Source: Thalassobium sp. (lineage in GTDB: Bacteria > Pseudomonadota > Gammaproteobacteria > Pseudomonadales > Oceanobacteraceae). From it: DNA of 64,000 nucleotides. Each line of letters starts with the position of its first letter. The first letter of the stretch is position 1. Both the position numbers and the translations under genes were made by a program. This document shows positions 34,457 through 47,122 of this stretch, one piece after another. The DNA is taken from NCBI GenBank assembly GCA_002733205.1, contig NVUW01000003.1, forward strand, positions 124,001 through 188,000, read 5' to 3'. The notes beneath the pieces are model-generated. The model had not been told where the DNA came from. It searched no databases and worked only from the letters and a program-made list of their open reading frames with translations.

Positions 34457-36036
34457 AACATCCCCTCCAACTCAGCCAGATCCGCCAGAATTTCCTGCTC
34501 CAGCACTTTCAGCCGTTGCAAAATCACTTTCGGGTCGTCGTACTGTTCTTCTTCGTACACCACTTCTTTGTAGCGGTTGATACTGAGGTCGTATTTATTG
34601 GCGCGGATATCGTCGGCGCTAACAATAAATGCCTTTTGGGTTTTGTCGCTGAATTCGTCCGACGTCGGACGTCCGGCGTCAGACGCTAAGCGCCCCGCCA
34701 TATACTGCTTCCATTGCTTTATGGCATACGGCAGGTCGTTGCTGCCCTCGCCTTTTAATGGCGTGCGTTTGTCATCGAGTGAGAAACCGTCGGCTGCCAG
34801 ATCGTAAAACCAGACGTTATCGGTACGGCCACCTTTGGTAAAAAAGATAATGGCGGTACTGACGCCAGCGTAGGGTTTAAATACCCCGGATGGCAGGCTG
34901 AGAATACCTTCGAGCTGGTTGTTGTCGAGTAATTCGGCGCGCAGTTGCTGGTGTGCCTTACTGGAGCCGAACAGAACGCCGTCGGGTACGATCACGGCGG
35001 CGCGGCCACCGAGTTTGAGCATGCGTAAAATCAGGGCAATAAACAGCAGTTCGGTCTTTTTGGTTTTAACCTTTTTTAAGATATCCGGTGATACGTCGTC
35101 TTCGTCGAGGCTGCCTTTAAACGGCGGGTTGGCCAGAATCAGGTCGAAGCCCTGTTCTGCTTCTTGCGGGAAGCGTTCTTTAAAGCGCTGGCTGAGGGTG
35201 TCCTGATAATGAATATCGGGTTCGGCCACGCCGTGCATCACGAGGTTCATGGCGGCGATGCGCAGCATGGTGGCGTCAAAATCGAAGCCGTGGAACATAT
35301 CGGTGTCGATGTGTTTACGGTGTTCGCCCAGTAAGTCGCCGGTGTACAGCACCTGCTCCAGGGTTTCGCCTTTGTCGTCGGTAACGCTGCTGCGGATGGT
35401 GCCTTCGGCGGAGGAGTATTTCTCCAGCATGAATTCGTAGGTGGTGCTTAAAAATCCGGCGGTGCCACAGGCAGGGTCGCAGATGCGGTCGGTGGCCTGC
35501 GGGTCCATCATGTCGATCATGGCGCGGATAATATGGCGCGGGGTACGGAACTGGCCGTTAATACCGGCGGTGGTGAGTTTACTGAGCAGGTATTCGTACA
35601 GATCGCCTTTGGTGTCGGATTTATCTAACGGCAGGTCGTTGACCATCTCGACGGCCTTTACCAGCAGTGAGGGTTTTTGCACCATCAGCTGGGCGTCTTT
35701 CATAAATTCTGCAAACAGGCTGCCTTCCACACCGGCGGCGCTGTTTTTGAAGTAGGGAAACAACTCGTCTTTGACGGTGGCCATTAATTTATCGGCACTT
35801 TCAATATGAACCAGGTTGCTCCAGCGCAGGTGTTGTTGCTGGTCGTTAAAGCGGCGGTTAAAAGATTTGCCGGTGCGCTGGCTGCGTTTTTCGTCGCTGG
35901 TTTCGTTCATATCCAGCAGGCGTGCGTACATCAGAAAGGTGATCTGTTCGATTACGGTTAACGGGTTGGCGATGCCGCCGATCCAGAATTCTTCCCAGAG
36001 TTTGTCGATTTTGCTTTTCAGTTGGCCGGTAATCAT
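34453..36036 (-). CDS. hsdM: Type I restriction-modification methyltransferase subunit HsdM
   Basis: 527 residues. The helical N-terminal domain ([18 protein letters not shown], then [11 protein letters not shown]) is followed by the adenine-N6 methyltransferase core with SAM motif [10 protein letters not shown] (about 183-192) and catalytic NPPF (about 301-304). It methylates adenine in the target named by HsdS and forms M2S with it. Both key motifs are intact, so the modification function should be live. It is 28 bases downstream of hsdR and overlaps hsdS. Confidence 0.96.
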   Translation of the reverse strand: MITGQLKSKIDKLWEEFWIGGIANPLTVIEQITFLMYARLLDMNETSDEKRSQRTGKSFNRRFNDQQQHLRWSNLVHIESADKLMATVKDELFPYFKNSAAGVEGSLFAEFMKDAQLMVQKPSLLVKAVEMVNDLPLDKSDTKGDLYEYLLSKLTTAGINGQFRTPRHIIRAMIDMMDPQATDRICDPACGTAGFLSTTYEFMLEKYSSAEGTIRSSVTDDKGETLEQVLYTGDLLGEHRKHIDTDMFHGFDFDATMLRIAAMNLVMHGVAEPDIHYQDTLSQRFKERFPQEAEQGFDLILANPPFKGSLDEDDVSPDILKKVKTKKTELLFIALILRMLKLGGRAAVIVPDGVLFGSSKAHQQLRAELLDNNQLEGILSLPSGVFKPYAGVSTAIIFFTKGGRTDNVWFYDLAADGFSLDDKRTPLKGEGSNDLPYAIKQWKQYMAGRLASDAGRPTSDEFSDKTQKAFIVSADDIRANKYDLSINRYKEVVYEEEQYDDPKVILQRLKVLEQEILADLAELEGML

Positions 36037-36063
36037 GGCTGTTTGTGCTCTTAAATTCGTGTG

Positions 36064-39000
36064 TCAGTTGCTTGTGTCAGCCACTGCTTTGGCCGCGGGC
36101 TTACGCTGGCCGGATTGTACCGCAAAACCGGCAACAAACCGTGCGATGAGCGTGGCCTGTTCGTCTTTAAACAGGCCGTCGATGCCATCCTGATGCAGCT
36201 GGCTGAACGGCGCTTCGTACAGGCGTTCGACCGTCATGCTGCCGCTGCGGCAGATTTCGCTTTTCAGCAAGCTGATAAAGCGCTGTTGCAGGCTGTTGAG
36301 GTGGATATGGTGCTGCTGCAGAAAGTGGCTGAACTGCGCTTCGATGGCATCACGGTCAAGGCCGATGATGGCGCGCAGCAGCTGGTCGATGCCGACGGCA
36401 GAATCGGGGAAGAATTCTTTCAGCAGGGTTAAATCGACCCGGCTGTTATTGGTGTGCACCATGGCGTTAAGGTCGTTTAATTCCTGCTCAGTAATGGCCT
36501 CCCCCGCCCGTATTTTCTTCAGGATCGGGTTGGTGGCAAACAGCGGCGTTAGGGTGGCTTCAACTTCGCGGCGGTAGATTTCGTAATCGACGGTGCGGAT
36601 ATGGGTTTTTACATCGGCTATTTCGTATAAACCTTCGTCTTCTTTGATATCGATGATGGGCGTAACGTCGACCGGCTCCGGATTGACAGTTTTGTCGCGC
36701 AGATGAATGACGCTGCGGATATCCTGGCGGGCATGTTCCAGCGCCTGCACCAGATTGCGGCTGCCCTGCTCTGCACTGCCTGGCTGATCAGAGGCTTCGT
36801 TGTCTGGTTTCCAGAAGTCATCCTGTTGCAGCTTTGCGATGGTGGCAGCTTTGCTGCGCACCTGATTAAGGTGCATCGACAGGCTGCGTACTTTTTGCTG
36901 AATCGGCTGGCGGGTGTCGTCAATCAGCTTGGATTGATTTTTTGTGCGATTCAGCAGCTGGGCGTACTGGGCATTGACGATATCCAGATCGAAGCGCAGG
37001 GCTTCGCCCTCTCCCTGAATATTGCGCCATTGCATCAGAGGAGCCATTTGCTCCAGCAGTGCGCTTTTGGTGGCGGGTGAAAACTGCAGCAAGAGTTCGC
37101 GGTTGGCAAGCTGTTCTTTTAAGCGCCAGTTATCGCGGATGGCGATGGTGTTGTCATTCAGGCTGTCGATGTCCTGTTTGATCAGGTCGATCATCAGGGT
37201 GAAGTCGCTGATGGCGCCTTGTTTAAGGGCTTCTTCGGCAAACATCAGGCGCGCTTCAAACAGCTTCTGCGCCAGTGATTTGGACGGACGCTGTTCTTCC
37301 TCATCGTGTTCGATATTGAAGTAGTCAAAATTACCCCAGTGGTCGAAGATCAGGAATTTTTCTTTATCGCGCGTGCTGCCGTCTGGGTTAAAACCAAACA
37401 GGCCTTTGCATAAACGCGTGCCACGGCCAACCATCTGCCAGAATTTGACCTTGGATTTTACCGGTTTGGCGAACACCAGATTGAGTACCTCGGGTACGTC
37501 GATGCCGGTGTCGAGCATATCGACGGAAATGGCGATGGTGATCTGGCTGGCACTGCCATCGTTGAGTTTGAAGTCGTCAATCAGTTCTTCGGCACGCTCG
37601 TATTTACTGTGAATCACGCGGCAGAAGTTGCCGGCGGAACCCTGAGCGAAATCCGGGTACATTTCGTTAAACAGCTCGTACAACAGCTCTGCGTGCTTGA
37701 TGTTACGGGCAAAGATCATGGATTTACCCAGGGTCTGACCGTCGGCCAGACGCAGGCCGTTTTCCATCAGGTTGCGCAGAATCGCGCGGTTGGTGTCTTT
37801 GTTGTAAATCGCTTTGTCGATGAGTTTGCTGTCGAAGTCGAGGGTGTTGGGGTCGATACCCTGGTCTTCGAGTTGGGCGATCTGTTCGTCTGACAGGTTG
37901 TTACCCTTAATGCCCTCACGCAGAAACTGGGTGGTGTGCGCGACGACTTTAAACGGCACCAGATTGCGGTCTTCGATGGCTTTTTCCAGCGGGTAGTTGG
38001 CAGTTGGCTGTTTGTAATCGCAGCCAAACAACTGACTGGTTGAGCGGCTGATCATTTCAACCGGGGTGGCCGTAAGGCCAAGCTGAATGGCATCGAAATA
38101 TTTGAACAGATCGCCATAGACGTTATAGATGGAGCGGTGCGATTCGTCGGCGATAATCAGATCGAAATACCCGACGTCGAAATTCTCCATAATGTTCATC
38201 ATGCCGGGATAGGTGGAGATATAAATCCGCGCTTTGGTCATATCGGATTTTTTGCTTTTGCCCACCACATACACCGGCTCTGACATAAAGTCGGCGTAGG
38301 CATTGCCAGCCTGCTTGCGCAGTTCGGTGCGGTCACACAGGAACAGCACACGCTTGGCCCAGCCGGCTTCAATCATGCGTTTACTGAGTGCAATAGATAC
38401 CCGGGTTTTACCAGTACCGGTGGCCTGCACCACCAGCGCCTTACGGTGATTATTGCTGTAGCGCTCACACACGCGGGTGATGGCTTCAATCTGGTAATCG
38501 CGCCCGGCAATGCTGGTATCAATCGGGGTTTTAACCAGATTTTTACGTTCGCTGCGCTGGCGAATAAGGTATTCCAGACTTTGTTTGGCGTAGTAGCCAT
38601 AGAGCTTACGCGGCGCTTCGCCCTGGGCATCGTTCCAGAGGGTAATATCACGGCCATTGGTGTAAAAAATCAGTGGCCGCTGGGCGTATTCTTTCTCTAA
38701 TGCATCGGCATAGAGTTTGGCTTGCTGCTGGCCTTTCTGGCTGCTTTCGCGGGCGCGCTTGGCTTCGATCACCGCCAGCGGTTTACCGTTATCGCCCCAG
38801 AGAACGTAATCGCAATAGCCGATACCTGTGGTGGTCGGCTGACCACTGACCTGCACTTCGCGGCTGACCTGTTCGGTATCACCGTTTTTCAACAGGTCGA
38901 TATCCCAACCGGCGGAGTACAGGTCCTGATCGATCATACGGCGACGGGTTTCTTCCTCGTTGTAATTGAGGACGCTGCCTGCAGCCTGATTACGCTGTTT

Positions 39001-39606
39001 CAGCTGTTCGAGGGATTCCACCAGCTGCAGATCTGCCAACGCTTGATCTTTGGCCTGCAACTCTTGCTGCAGACGGGCGTTTTCGGCCTGCGCCTTAAGC
39101 TCAGCCTCCTTTACCGCCTCCAGCTCTTCCAGCGCCTGTTCCAGCCGCGCCTGATGCTTGGCCAGTTCGTTAGCAGAAGGCTGTTTGATTTGTTCAGGGG
39201 CTTTGAAAGGCGCTAAATCGCTTTTATTGCCCACGCCGGTGGATATCAGCAACCAGCCGGCGAGAATGTGTGCTTCTTTGAGCAGCCATAATGGATCGGA
39301 GTCGTTGAACTTACCTTCGTGAGCCGCGCGATTACCGACTTTGCGGATGGCGTGCAGCTTATCGACAATGCCGCGATCGACAATACTGGCGAAACTGTGG
39401 TTATTCAGACGATCGATAAAGTTTTCGTTCGGGTATGACGGAATTTGATAGCGGTCGAATACCACCCCTACCAGTTTCTCGGCGAAGCAGCGTAATTTAA
39501 CCAGCGCACTTTGTGGGTCGCTGTGGGCGTAGGCTTCGGCATGGGCGGCGAGATTGGCAAGATCCTCCCAGTGGGGGCGGAGGTTTTCGAAGTTCACTGA
39601 TTTCAT
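36064..39606 (-). CDS. hsdR: Type I restriction endonuclease subunit HsdR
   Basis: About 1180 residues from ATG 39606. N-terminal DUF4145-like helical domain (about 1-130), coiled coil (about 145-205), endonuclease core with [20 protein letters not shown] (about 265-284, the D...ExK pattern), then an SF2 motor: [12 protein letters not shown] (about 392-403), DESHRSIYN (about 489-497), SMIFARN and [12 protein letters not shown]-terminal HsdR domain follows. The frame also has an ATG at 39624, but with the sigma-54-type start predicted near 39626 that would be nearly leaderless, so 39606 is preferred. All catalytic motifs are intact. Confidence 0.94.
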   Translation of the reverse strand: MKSVNFENLRPHWEDLANLAAHAEAYAHSDPQSALVKLRCFAEKLVGVVFDRYQIPSYPNENFIDRLNNHSFASIVDRGIVDKLHAIRKVGNRAAHEGKFNDSDPLWLLKEAHILAGWLLISTGVGNKSDLAPFKAPEQIKQPSANELAKHQARLEQALEELEAVKEAELKAQAENARLQQELQAKDQALADLQLVESLEQLKQRNQAAGSVLNYNEEETRRRMIDQDLYSAGWDIDLLKNGDTEQVSREVQVSGQPTTTGIGYCDYVLWGDNGKPLAVIEAKRARESSQKGQQQAKLYADALEKEYAQRPLIFYTNGRDITLWNDAQGEAPRKLYGYYAKQSLEYLIRQRSERKNLVKTPIDTSIAGRDYQIEAITRVCERYSNNHRKALVVQATGTGKTRVSIALSKRMIEAGWAKRVLFLCDRTELRKQAGNAYADFMSEPVYVVGKSKKSDMTKARIYISTYPGMMNIMENFDVGYFDLIIADESHRSIYNVYGDLFKYFDAIQLGLTATPVEMISRSTSQLFGCDYKQPTANYPLEKAIEDRNLVPFKVVAHTTQFLREGIKGNNLSDEQIAQLEDQGIDPNTLDFDSKLIDKAIYNKDTNRAILRNLMENGLRLADGQTLGKSMIFARNIKHAELLYELFNEMYPDFAQGSAGNFCRVIHSKYERAEELIDDFKLNDGSASQITIAISVDMLDTGIDVPEVLNLVFAKPVKSKVKFWQMVGRGTRLCKGLFGFNPDGSTRDKEKFLIFDHWGNFDYFNIEHDEEEQRPSKSLAQKLFEARLMFAEEALKQGAISDFTLMIDLIKQDIDSLNDNTIAIRDNWRLKEQLANRELLLQFSPATKSALLEQMAPLMQWRNIQGEGEALRFDLDIVNAQYAQLLNRTKNQSKLIDDTRQPIQQKVRSLSMHLNQVRSKAATIAKLQQDDFWKPDNEASDQPGSAEQGSRNLVQALEHARQDIRSVIHLRDKTVNPEPVDVTPIIDIKEDEGLYEIADVKTHIRTVDYEIYRREVEATLTPLFATNPILKKIRAGEAITEQELNDLNAMVHTNNSRVDLTLLKEFFPDSAVGIDQLLRAIIGLDRDAIEAQFSHFLQQHHIHLNSLQQRFISLLKSEICRSGSMTVERLYEAPFSQLHQDGIDGLFKDEQATLIARFVAGFAVQSGQRKPAAKAVADTSN

Positions 39607-39635
39607 AAAAATTATTATATCCATATCAGCCGTAA

Positions 39636-39652
39636 TGCTAAGGCCGTGCCAG
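39636..39652 (-). promoter_or_regulatory. Strong sigma-54-type promoter of hsdR
   Basis: On the minus strand CTGGCACGGCCTTAGCA matches the consensus TGGCACG-N4-TTGC with GG and GC ten bases apart; only one base of TTGC differs (TAGC). Predicted start is near 39626, giving a 20-base leader to ATG 39606. It lies in the short gap between the sigma-54 activator gene and hsdR, directly implying activator-controlled restriction. Confidence 0.82.
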
Positions 39653-39660
39653 GTCTGTTT

Positions 39661-41172
39661 CTAGGGTTTGGTAATGCCGTATTTTTCCATCCAGCCAGTC
39701 ATAACCTGATAGCTTTTAAAGCCTAACAACTCGGCAGCCCGACTCTTTTTACCCTGCGCAGCATCCAACGCCTGGGGTATATAATGCCGCGCAAGATCAC
39801 CACATAATTCTTTTAAATCAATACCTTGCGACACATCAAAGTTCATTACTCCAGCGCCATCAGAACCGTGTTCAGGCATGTGAAAAAGCGCCTGGCGCAT
39901 GTCTTCGGCGGTAATCTCATTGCCCTGACACCACAATGCTGCACGTAACAGCGTGGATTGCAGTTCTCTGACGTTACCCCGCCAAGGGTGCGAAATAATA
40001 ATATTTAATGCATCTGGGGAAATTTTCTTATCTTTCAGGCTGTCGTCTTCTTCAGCCAACATGCTCAACAGCCGATTTGCCAGCAGAGTAAGATCGCCCT
40101 TGCGTTCTCGGATGGGTGGCAGATGAAGAACGCCAACCGCAATGCGATAGAAAAGGTCTTCCCGAAAGCTGCCTTCGGCGACTTTTTCCATCAGGTTTCT
40201 GTGTGTTGCCGTGATCAGACGGACGTCAACTTTCTGTTCTTTGGTAGCGCCAACCGGAGTGAATGTGCCGTCCTGCAATACCCGCAACAAACGCACCTGT
40301 ACTGCGGGCTCAAGCTCGCCAAATTCATCCAGAAACAGAGTTCCGCCATCAGCCTGTTCAAATACTCCAGGCTTATCTGACATTGCACCGGTAAAGGCGC
40401 CCTTTTTGTGGCCAAAAAGTACTGAGTCGACCAGCTCTGACGGAATAGCCCCACAGTTCAGTGGGATAAATGGTTTATCTGCACGGTTACTGGCATTGTG
40501 AATTGCACGGGAGAACAGCTCCTTACCAGTACCGGTTTCACCATAGATAAGTACCGGCACTTCGCGCCCTGCAAGAATCTGAGCCTGCTGTTTTAGCATC
40601 AGCATTTGCGGATTCTGGGTCACGATGTGATCGAATGCCGCATTGATTGGGGCACTGCCTAGCGCCAGTGAACTGATTTTATTGTTGCCGATAAGCCGCG
40701 CCGCCGGCAGGTATTCCATGGACAGTTCGAACGGGATATCAACAACCTGAACACCTTGCTCACGCGATGACTGATAGAACTTGCAGGGATAACGGGTTTT
40801 GCCCAGCAGAACCCAGACCGCCTGCATCGTGGGGGTACCCGGGCTTAACAGCAGCGAGAGATTACAATTTCCGGCACTGATGTCAGTAAGGAACTGATCG
40901 GCGGCCTGATAGACATCGTTGTAATCCACCGGAGAAGATAAGCTGACGGCACGCGCCCGAAGCGGAATCGACACTCGCAGCTTCAACCAATCCAGATAAG
41001 GTTGCACCTGCTCTTGCGGATAGTTGTAGAGCAACTCTACGGAATCAAAAGCTGCTGCCTGCAAGGTCGCTGCGATGGGACCAAAGGTTTTCCCCTCAGT
41101 ATTACTGCTGGCTGCATTCAGGTCGGTAGCACCAATCCAGCTAACCAGTGTATGTATCTTTGCCATACTCAT
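39661..41172 (-). CDS. Sigma-54 activator with RtcR-like CARF sensor domain
   Basis: 503 residues (ATG 41166, two codons in, is equally possible). The N-terminal part (about 1-175) begins HTLVSWIGATDLNA and contains LLLSPGTPTMQAVWVLLGKT and FYQSSREQGVQVVDI, closely parallel to the CARF domain of RtcR, which senses RNA-derived nucleotide ligands. The AAA+ domain has GETGTGKE (about 210-217), GAFTGA (about 255-260, the loop that contacts sigma-54) and GGTLFLDEFGEL. A Fis-type helix-turn-helix closes the protein (KKSRAAELLGFKSYQVM). Likely target promoters are those before hsdR, 55 bases downstream, and before the vWA operon. Confidence 0.9.
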   Translation of the reverse strand: MSMAKIHTLVSWIGATDLNAASSNTEGKTFGPIAATLQAAAFDSVELLYNYPQEQVQPYLDWLKLRVSIPLRARAVSLSSPVDYNDVYQAADQFLTDISAGNCNLSLLLSPGTPTMQAVWVLLGKTRYPCKFYQSSREQGVQVVDIPFELSMEYLPAARLIGNNKISSLALGSAPINAAFDHIVTQNPQMLMLKQQAQILAGREVPVLIYGETGTGKELFSRAIHNASNRADKPFIPLNCGAIPSELVDSVLFGHKKGAFTGAMSDKPGVFEQADGGTLFLDEFGELEPAVQVRLLRVLQDGTFTPVGATKEQKVDVRLITATHRNLMEKVAEGSFREDLFYRIAVGVLHLPPIRERKGDLTLLANRLLSMLAEEDDSLKDKKISPDALNIIISHPWRGNVRELQSTLLRAALWCQGNEITAEDMRQALFHMPEHGSDGAGVMNFDVSQGIDLKELCGDLARHYIPQALDAAQGKKSRAAELLGFKSYQVMTGWMEKYGITKP

Positions 41173-41431
41173 CCATGATCCCCAACACGCCTGGGTGCAA
41201 ACCCAAGCTTTCGTAAATTATTTTCCTTGCTTACACGAGCCTTTATTGCGAATAAAAATGCACAGAACAGACTATCGAGAGCAGATCATAGCGTAAGATG
41301 CTGATAAAACTAAAGATTAAAAACCAGTACAAAACAGGGTAAAACCCTTTGTCCTAAATGAAGCGGCCGGAGGAGCAAATTAAGAAAATACGCTGCTGGT
41401 CAAATACACCGCCTTGCGAAATCGCACATAC

Positions 41432-41465
41432 AAAAAAGGCCAGTCATCGCTGACTGGCCTTTTTT
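41432..41465 (-). terminator. Bidirectional terminator after tRNA-Pro
   Basis: GGCCAGTCA pairs with TGACTGGCC around TCGC, flanked by six A and six T. On the minus strand it ends tRNA-Pro transcription from the translation cluster; on the plus strand it would also work. Confidence 0.92.
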
Positions 41466-41475
41466 GTAGAATTTT

Positions 41476-41553
<78 letters not shown>

Positions 41554-41599
41554 CACAGACTCCAAGCCGACGGATTGAATCGCCTTGAGAGCGCCGCCA

Positions 41600-41605
41600 A
41601 GTATA
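41600..41605 (-). promoter_or_regulatory. Possible -10 box of tRNA-Pro
   Basis: TATACT on the minus strand lies about 50 bases before the mature tRNA. The -35 region is AT-rich but a poor match, so read-through from the ihfA-merR transcript could also supply the tRNA. Confidence 0.35.
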
Positions 41606-41659
41606 CTTAAGCCACTGAAAAATTAAACATTTTTTTAGATAAGGGGCCAGCAGAGAGGC

Positions 41660-42028
41660 TCAGGAGTAACGATCAGGATTGAGTAGTTCAGCCAGTTCTT
41701 TCAGTTCGATAATCATGTTTTTGACCAATGCCTGATCCATCGCCACGGCGTTGGATTCACCTTCTTCGGTCAAGCGCTGACGAGCACCGCCAATGGTGTA
41801 ACCTTCGTGATAGAGCAAGGCACGGATTTCACGGACGAGGATCACGTCCTGACGCTGGTAGTAACGGCGGTTGCCACGGCGTTTTACCGGGCTGAGTTGT
41901 GGAAATTCCTGTTCCCAGTAACGCAGAACATGAGGTTTCACGTCGCACAATTCGCTCACTTCACCGATGGTGAAATAGCGTTTGGCGGGAATGGGGGGAA
42001 GTTCGTTATTGTGGCTGGGTTCCAGCAT
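41660..42028 (-). CDS. MerR-family regulator next to ihfA
   Basis: 122 residues with an N-terminal MerR winged helix: [25 protein letters not shown] (residues about 18-42, given in two parts [14 protein letters not shown] and [11 protein letters not shown]), then the wing [14 protein letters not shown]. The C-terminal part is a short helix without the Cys metal-binding set of MerR itself, so it is probably not a metal sensor. This gene is conserved beside ihfA in many gammaproteobacteria; its target is unknown to me. It starts inside the end of ihfA (23-base overlap), which implies coupled translation. Confidence 0.9.
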   Translation of the reverse strand: MLEPSHNNELPPIPAKRYFTIGEVSELCDVKPHVLRYWEQEFPQLSPVKRRGNRRYYQRQDVILVREIRALLYHEGYTIGGARQRLTEEGESNAVAMDQALVKNMIIELKELAELLNPDRYS

Positions 42029-42311
42029 ACGCCTCCACCCGAACCTTGAGTTTTTGACCTGGTTTAAAGGTCACAACACGACGGGCAGAGATAGGAATTT
42101 CTTCACCCGTTTTCGGATTGCGACCCGGCCGTTGACGCTTATCACGCAGGTCAAAGTTGCCGAAACCCGACAACTTAACCTGCTCGTTGCGACTCAGACT
42201 ATCGCGGATCTCATCAAAAAAGAGATCCACCATATCTTTCGCCTCGCGCTTGTTGAGACCAAGATCCTCGAACAGTTTTTCTGCCAGTTCTGCTTTGGTC
42301 AAAGCGGTCAT
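42006..42311 (-). CDS. ihfA: Integration host factor subunit alpha
   Basis: IHF alpha, 101 residues, forms a heterodimer with IhfB that bends DNA sharply. Family motifs: [20 protein letters not shown] at the start, [10 protein letters not shown], and the minor-groove arm [14 protein letters not shown] with the intercalating Pro. It lies one base after pheT, in the standard pheST-ihfA arrangement. IHF is commonly needed for sigma-54 promoters, so it may assist the island's promoters as well. Confidence 0.97.
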   Translation of the reverse strand: MTALTKAELAEKLFEDLGLNKREAKDMVDLFFDEIRDSLSRNEQVKLSGFGNFDLRDKRQRPGRNPKTGEEIPISARRVVTFKPGQKLKVRVEAYAGTQPQ

Positions 42312-42312
42312 G

Positions 42313-44706
42313 CTAACCCCTTAGCGTTGCTCCCAAGCTCTCTTCAAGATGAGCCAGTACTGATGAAACAGAATCGTTCACTTCTTCATCAGTTAATGTG
42401 CGCGAAGGATGCTGCCAGGTCAACCCCAAAGCGAGACTTTTTCTATCAGGATCAATGCCTTTGCCGACATACACATCAAACAGGTTGAGCTTTGTCAGGT
42501 AATCCCCTGCTTTCGCACGGATTGCCTGTAAAACCTGATCAACCTGCACATCCTGAGCAACCACCAGAGCCAGATCGCGGCGCATTTCCGGGAACTTCGA
42601 CAGTTCGGAGAAATCCGGAATCGCGATTTCACGCACAGCCGCCAGATCCAGTTGCACCAGATACAGCGCCTGCTTAACACCCAGAGGCTTCTGCAGGCTC
42701 GGATGCAGCGCACCCATTACGCCAACTTCCTGCCACTGACCGTCTGCGTCGGCTTTTTCGATGCGAGCGGTCTGGCCCGGATGCAGCGCCGGATGGCTTG
42801 CCGCAACAAAACGGTAGCGACTCAGCTGACCAGTGCGCGCCAGCAGGGATTCCACATCGCCTTTGGCATCAAAGAAATCGACGCTGGCATCGGTATCAGC
42901 CCAGGACTGCGGCAGACGATTACCCGTCAGCGCGAAGGCCAGCGTCGGAATCTGATCCAGCTGGCCATCGGCCTGTGGCACAAAACGTAAACCGGTTTCA
43001 AACAGACGCACACGCGGCTGCTGACGTTTGAGGTTGTAGCTGACCGCCTGTACCAGACCGGCGAGCAGATCGGTACGCATCACTGACATTTCTGCCGAAA
43101 TCGGGTTCAGCAGTGCAATCGGTGCATGTTCAGGGTCCATGGATTTCTGCAGCTGAGGTTCAACAAAGCTGTAGGTAATGGCTTCCTGATAACCGCGCGC
43201 CACCAGATGACGACGCAGATCACCCATGCTCAGACGGTTTTCAGCGACGCGCGCCAGCGGCGAGGCTGCACTTGGCAGACGCACCGGCAAACGCTCGTAA
43301 CCGTAGATACGGGCCAGTTCTTCGATCAGGTCAGATTCAATCGCCATATCGAAGCGGTAGCTTGGTGCAACCACATCCCAGCCATCGTCGGTTGCGGTCA
43401 GCTGCATACCCAGACGGGTTAGGATGTCTTCAATCTCGCTATCGGCCAGCTTCAGGCCCAGAATCAGCTCGGCACGGGCACGACGCAGGTGAATGGTCGG
43501 CGCTTTTGGCAGATGTGCTTCACTTGCCACTTCCACCACAGGGCCGGGCTGACCACCGCAGATATCCAGCAGCAATGCCGTTGCACGCTCCATGGCTTTG
43601 GCCGCCAGGTTGTAATCAACACCACGCTCAAAGCGGTGGGAAGAATCGGTATGCAGACCATAGTTACGGGCACGGCCGGCAATCGCCAGCGGTGCAAAGA
43701 ACGCCGCTTCGAGCAGCAGATCCTGCGTATCGTCCGCCACACCGGAGTGCTCACCACCCATAACACCGGCAATAGCCAGCGGCTTGGCGTGGTCGGCAAT
43801 CACCAGAGTGTCGGCGTTCAGTTCAACTGCCTGACCATCAAGCAGCGTCAGTTTTTCGCCCTGCTCGGCCATACGCACACGAATGCCACCATCAATCTGC
43901 TTCAGATCGAAAGCGTGCATCGGCTGACCCAACTCCAGCATCACGTAGTTGGTAACATCAACCACCGGATCAATGGAGCGGATACCGCCACGACGCAGTT
44001 TTTCCACCATCCATAATGGTGTAACGGCTTTTACGTTGACGCCTTTGACGATACGGCCCAGATAACGCGGACACTGCTCGGCTGCCGAGACTTCGATGGC
44101 AGGTTTGTCATCGATGGCAGGTGCTACAGCGTTAACGACCAGCTCGGTCAGATCGGCTTTGTTCAGTACGCCCACTTCACGCGCCAGACCGGCCATGCTC
44201 AGGCAGTCGGCGCGGTTCGGGGTCAGATCCACTTCGATGATGGCATCATCGAGGTTCATATATTCGCGGAAATCGGCGCCAACCGGTGCGTCTTCCGGTA
44301 ATTCCATCAGACCATCGGAGCTTTCGGCCATGCCCAGCTCGGCTTCGGCACACAACATGCCGAAGGATTCGACACCACGCAGTTTGGCTTTCTTGATTTT
44401 AAAGTCACCGGGAAGCACCGCGCCGATTTTTGCCAGCGGGATTTTCAGGCCGGTACGGACGTTCGCAGCACCGCAGACAATCTGGAAGGTTTCATTGCCG
44501 TCGGTCACCTGACACAGGCTGAGCTTGTCGGCATCCGGGTGTTGTTCACGGCTGACCACCTGGCCCACCACAACGCCGGAAAACATACCGGCAACGGCTT
44601 CTACGCCGTCGACTTCGAGGCCTGCCATCGTTACCTGGGCGGCCAGTTCTTCAGTGCTGACAGCCGGCTGCACCCATTCGCGTAACCATTGTTCGCTGAA
44701 TTTCAT
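42313..44706 (-). CDS. pheT: Phenylalanyl-tRNA synthetase beta subunit
   Basis: 797 residues, the normal length for the bacterial beta chain. The N-terminal tRNA-binding (EMAP-like) domain includes [20 protein letters not shown] (about 46-65). The B3/B4 editing region follows, then B5 and the catalytic-like core, and the C-terminal anticodon-binding domain ends near [15 protein letters not shown]. It forms the alpha2beta2 enzyme with PheS, charging tRNA-Phe and editing mischarged Tyr. It sits 26 bases downstream of pheS. Confidence 0.97.
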   Translation of the reverse strand: MKFSEQWLREWVQPAVSTEELAAQVTMAGLEVDGVEAVAGMFSGVVVGQVVSREQHPDADKLSLCQVTDGNETFQIVCGAANVRTGLKIPLAKIGAVLPGDFKIKKAKLRGVESFGMLCAEAELGMAESSDGLMELPEDAPVGADFREYMNLDDAIIEVDLTPNRADCLSMAGLAREVGVLNKADLTELVVNAVAPAIDDKPAIEVSAAEQCPRYLGRIVKGVNVKAVTPLWMVEKLRRGGIRSIDPVVDVTNYVMLELGQPMHAFDLKQIDGGIRVRMAEQGEKLTLLDGQAVELNADTLVIADHAKPLAIAGVMGGEHSGVADDTQDLLLEAAFFAPLAIAGRARNYGLHTDSSHRFERGVDYNLAAKAMERATALLLDICGGQPGPVVEVASEAHLPKAPTIHLRRARAELILGLKLADSEIEDILTRLGMQLTATDDGWDVVAPSYRFDMAIESDLIEELARIYGYERLPVRLPSAASPLARVAENRLSMGDLRRHLVARGYQEAITYSFVEPQLQKSMDPEHAPIALLNPISAEMSVMRTDLLAGLVQAVSYNLKRQQPRVRLFETGLRFVPQADGQLDQIPTLAFALTGNRLPQSWADTDASVDFFDAKGDVESLLARTGQLSRYRFVAASHPALHPGQTARIEKADADGQWQEVGVMGALHPSLQKPLGVKQALYLVQLDLAAVREIAIPDFSELSKFPEMRRDLALVVAQDVQVDQVLQAIRAKAGDYLTKLNLFDVYVGKGIDPDRKSLALGLTWQHPSRTLTDEEVNDSVSSVLAHLEESLGATLRG

Positions 44707-44732
44707 GTTGTACTAAATCCTGTAATAAGCGA

Positions 44733-45749
<1,017 letters not shown>

Positions 45750-45768
45750 TCAATTGACGTCAGATTGA

Positions 45769-45816
45769 CAAAAAAATAGGGGAATCACCTAGATTACCTA
45801 AGCTCATCCCCTATTT
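45769..45816 (-). terminator. Terminator or attenuator between rplT and pheS
   Basis: On the minus strand AAATAGGGGA pairs with TCCCCTATTT across a 23-base interval, and the second arm runs into seven T. Just upstream, GGTCAG and CTGACC could form a separate, possibly competing, hairpin. In E. coli pheST is attenuated through a Phe-rich leader peptide; no such peptide is seen here, only a short ATG-GTC-AGT-GTG-TAA frame. Confidence 0.75.
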
Positions 45817-45876
45817 CGCAGGCGTTGGTCAGAGCTTACACACTGACCATTACCGTTTTCCGGCTAAGCGGTGAAA

Positions 45877-46230
45877 TTACAGGCTGGACTTGGCTTTTTC
45901 AACCAGAGCCGCAAACGCTGCTTTTTCGTTAACCGCCAGATCAGCCAGTACCTTACGGTCAATTTCAACAGCGGCTTTTTTCAGACCGTTGATGAATTTG
46001 CTGTAAGACAAACCGTTAATACGTGCACCGGCGTTAATACGCGCGATCCACAGCTGACGGAACTGACGCTTACGCTGACGACGGTCGCGGTAAGCATACT
46101 GACCAGCTTTGATCACAGCTTGTTTAGCTACACGGAATACACGGCTGCGAGCACCGTAGTAACCTTTAGCCTGCTTCAGAATTTTTTTGTGACGACGACG
46201 AGCGATCACACCACGTTTAACACGAGCCAT
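45877..46230 (-). CDS. rplT: 50S ribosomal protein L20
   Basis: 117 residues, the full family length, starting [20 protein letters not shown] with the very basic extension that threads into 23S rRNA, then [16 protein letters not shown] and the globular C-terminal domain. L20 is required for early 50S assembly and in E. coli represses its own operon. It follows rpmI by 21 bases. Confidence 0.98.
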   Translation of the reverse strand: MARVKRGVIARRRHKKILKQAKGYYGARSRVFRVAKQAVIKAGQYAYRDRRQRKRQFRQLWIARINAGARINGLSYSKFINGLKKAAVEIDRKVLADLAVNEKAAFAALVEKAKSSL

Positions 46231-46251
46231 AGTTTATCTCCTGAATACCGA

Positions 46252-46446
46252 TTAAAGATTAGGCAGCATGCGCGCTACCAGCTTAACGTCAGAGGCGTGA
46301 ACCTGAGACATACCGCGCAGATGACGCTTACGCTTGGTGCTCTTTTTGGTCAGGATGTGGCTACGGAACGCACAACGGTGTTTGAAGCCGTTCGCGGTCT
46401 TCTTGAAGCGCTTGGCTGCGCCGCTCTTAGTTTTGATTTTAGGCAT
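46252..46446 (-). CDS. rpmI: 50S ribosomal protein L35
   Basis: 64 residues from ATG 46446, giving the canonical [17 protein letters not shown] start; the frame is open upstream to 46530 but that extension is not part of L35. The protein is rich in Lys and Arg and ends [11 protein letters not shown]. It lies between infC and rplT in the conserved order. Confidence 0.97.
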   Translation of the reverse strand: MPKIKTKSGAAKRFKKTANGFKHRCAFRSHILTKKSTKRKRHLRGMSQVHASDVKLVARMLPNL

Positions 46447-46576
46447 TTTGTTACTCCAAAAGGTTATGGTGCATACAGAAACTAAGACCCTGTATAACAC
46501 CTGCCATAACGAGCAGTCGGTAGAACGCATAAACCCGGCATTAAGCCGGGGTTATGTGATTCATTTAGGAACCAGA

Positions 46577-47122
46577 CTACTTCTTCTTACCTGGGGCGAT
46601 GACCATCACCATTTGACGGCCTTCCATTTTCGGGTGTTGTTCCACAGTGCCGATTTCCCGAAGGTCCTCTTCAATGCGTTTCATCAACTCCATCCCGATA
46701 TGCTGGTGAGCCATCTCACGGCCGCGGAAGCGCAGAGACACTTTCGCTTTATCACCACCCTCTAGGAAACGTGTCAGATTACGTAATTTAATCTGATAAT
46801 CGCCTTCTTCAGTACCCGGACGGAATTTCATTTCCTTAATCTGGATCTGGTGCTGGCGTTTTTTGGCTTCGGCTTTTTGCTTTTTCTCTTCGTAAAGCTT
46901 CTTACCGAAATCCATCACCTTACATACGATCGGATCGCCATCTGAAATCTGTACCAGATCCAAGGCTGATTCTCCCGCCATACGCAAAGCGTCTTCAATA
47001 CTGACGATACCAACCTGGCTTCCATCGGCGCCGATCAAACGTACCTCGGTTGCACGAATTTGATCGTTAATGGCAGCTCGATTGTCTTGACGGCCGCCCT
47101 TTCTGTTATCGCGTCTGATGAT
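46577..47122 (-). CDS. infC: Translation initiation factor IF-3, non-canonical AUC start
   Basis: IF-3 binds the 30S subunit and proofreads start codons. No ATG, GTG or TTG gives the whole protein: the nearest (TTG 47038) would remove the conserved N-terminal part ([14 protein letters not shown]). Reading back in frame, two ATC codons (47122 and 47119) lie five and eight bases after GGAG, at the thrS stop (TGATC), so translation probably begins at AUC, giving 181 or 180 residues, the normal length. Rare starts are typical of infC and allow IF-3 to repress itself. The body shows [17 protein letters not shown] and [17 protein letters not shown]. Confidence 0.93.
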   Translation of the reverse strand: MIRRDNRKGGRQDNRAAINDQIRATEVRLIGADGSQVGIVSIEDALRMAGESALDLVQISDGDPIVCKVMDFGKKLYEEKKQKAEAKKRQHQIQIKEMKFRPGTEEGDYQIKLRNLTRFLEGGDKAKVSLRFRGREMAHQHIGMELMKRIEEDLREIGTVEQHPKMEGRQMVMVIAPGKKK

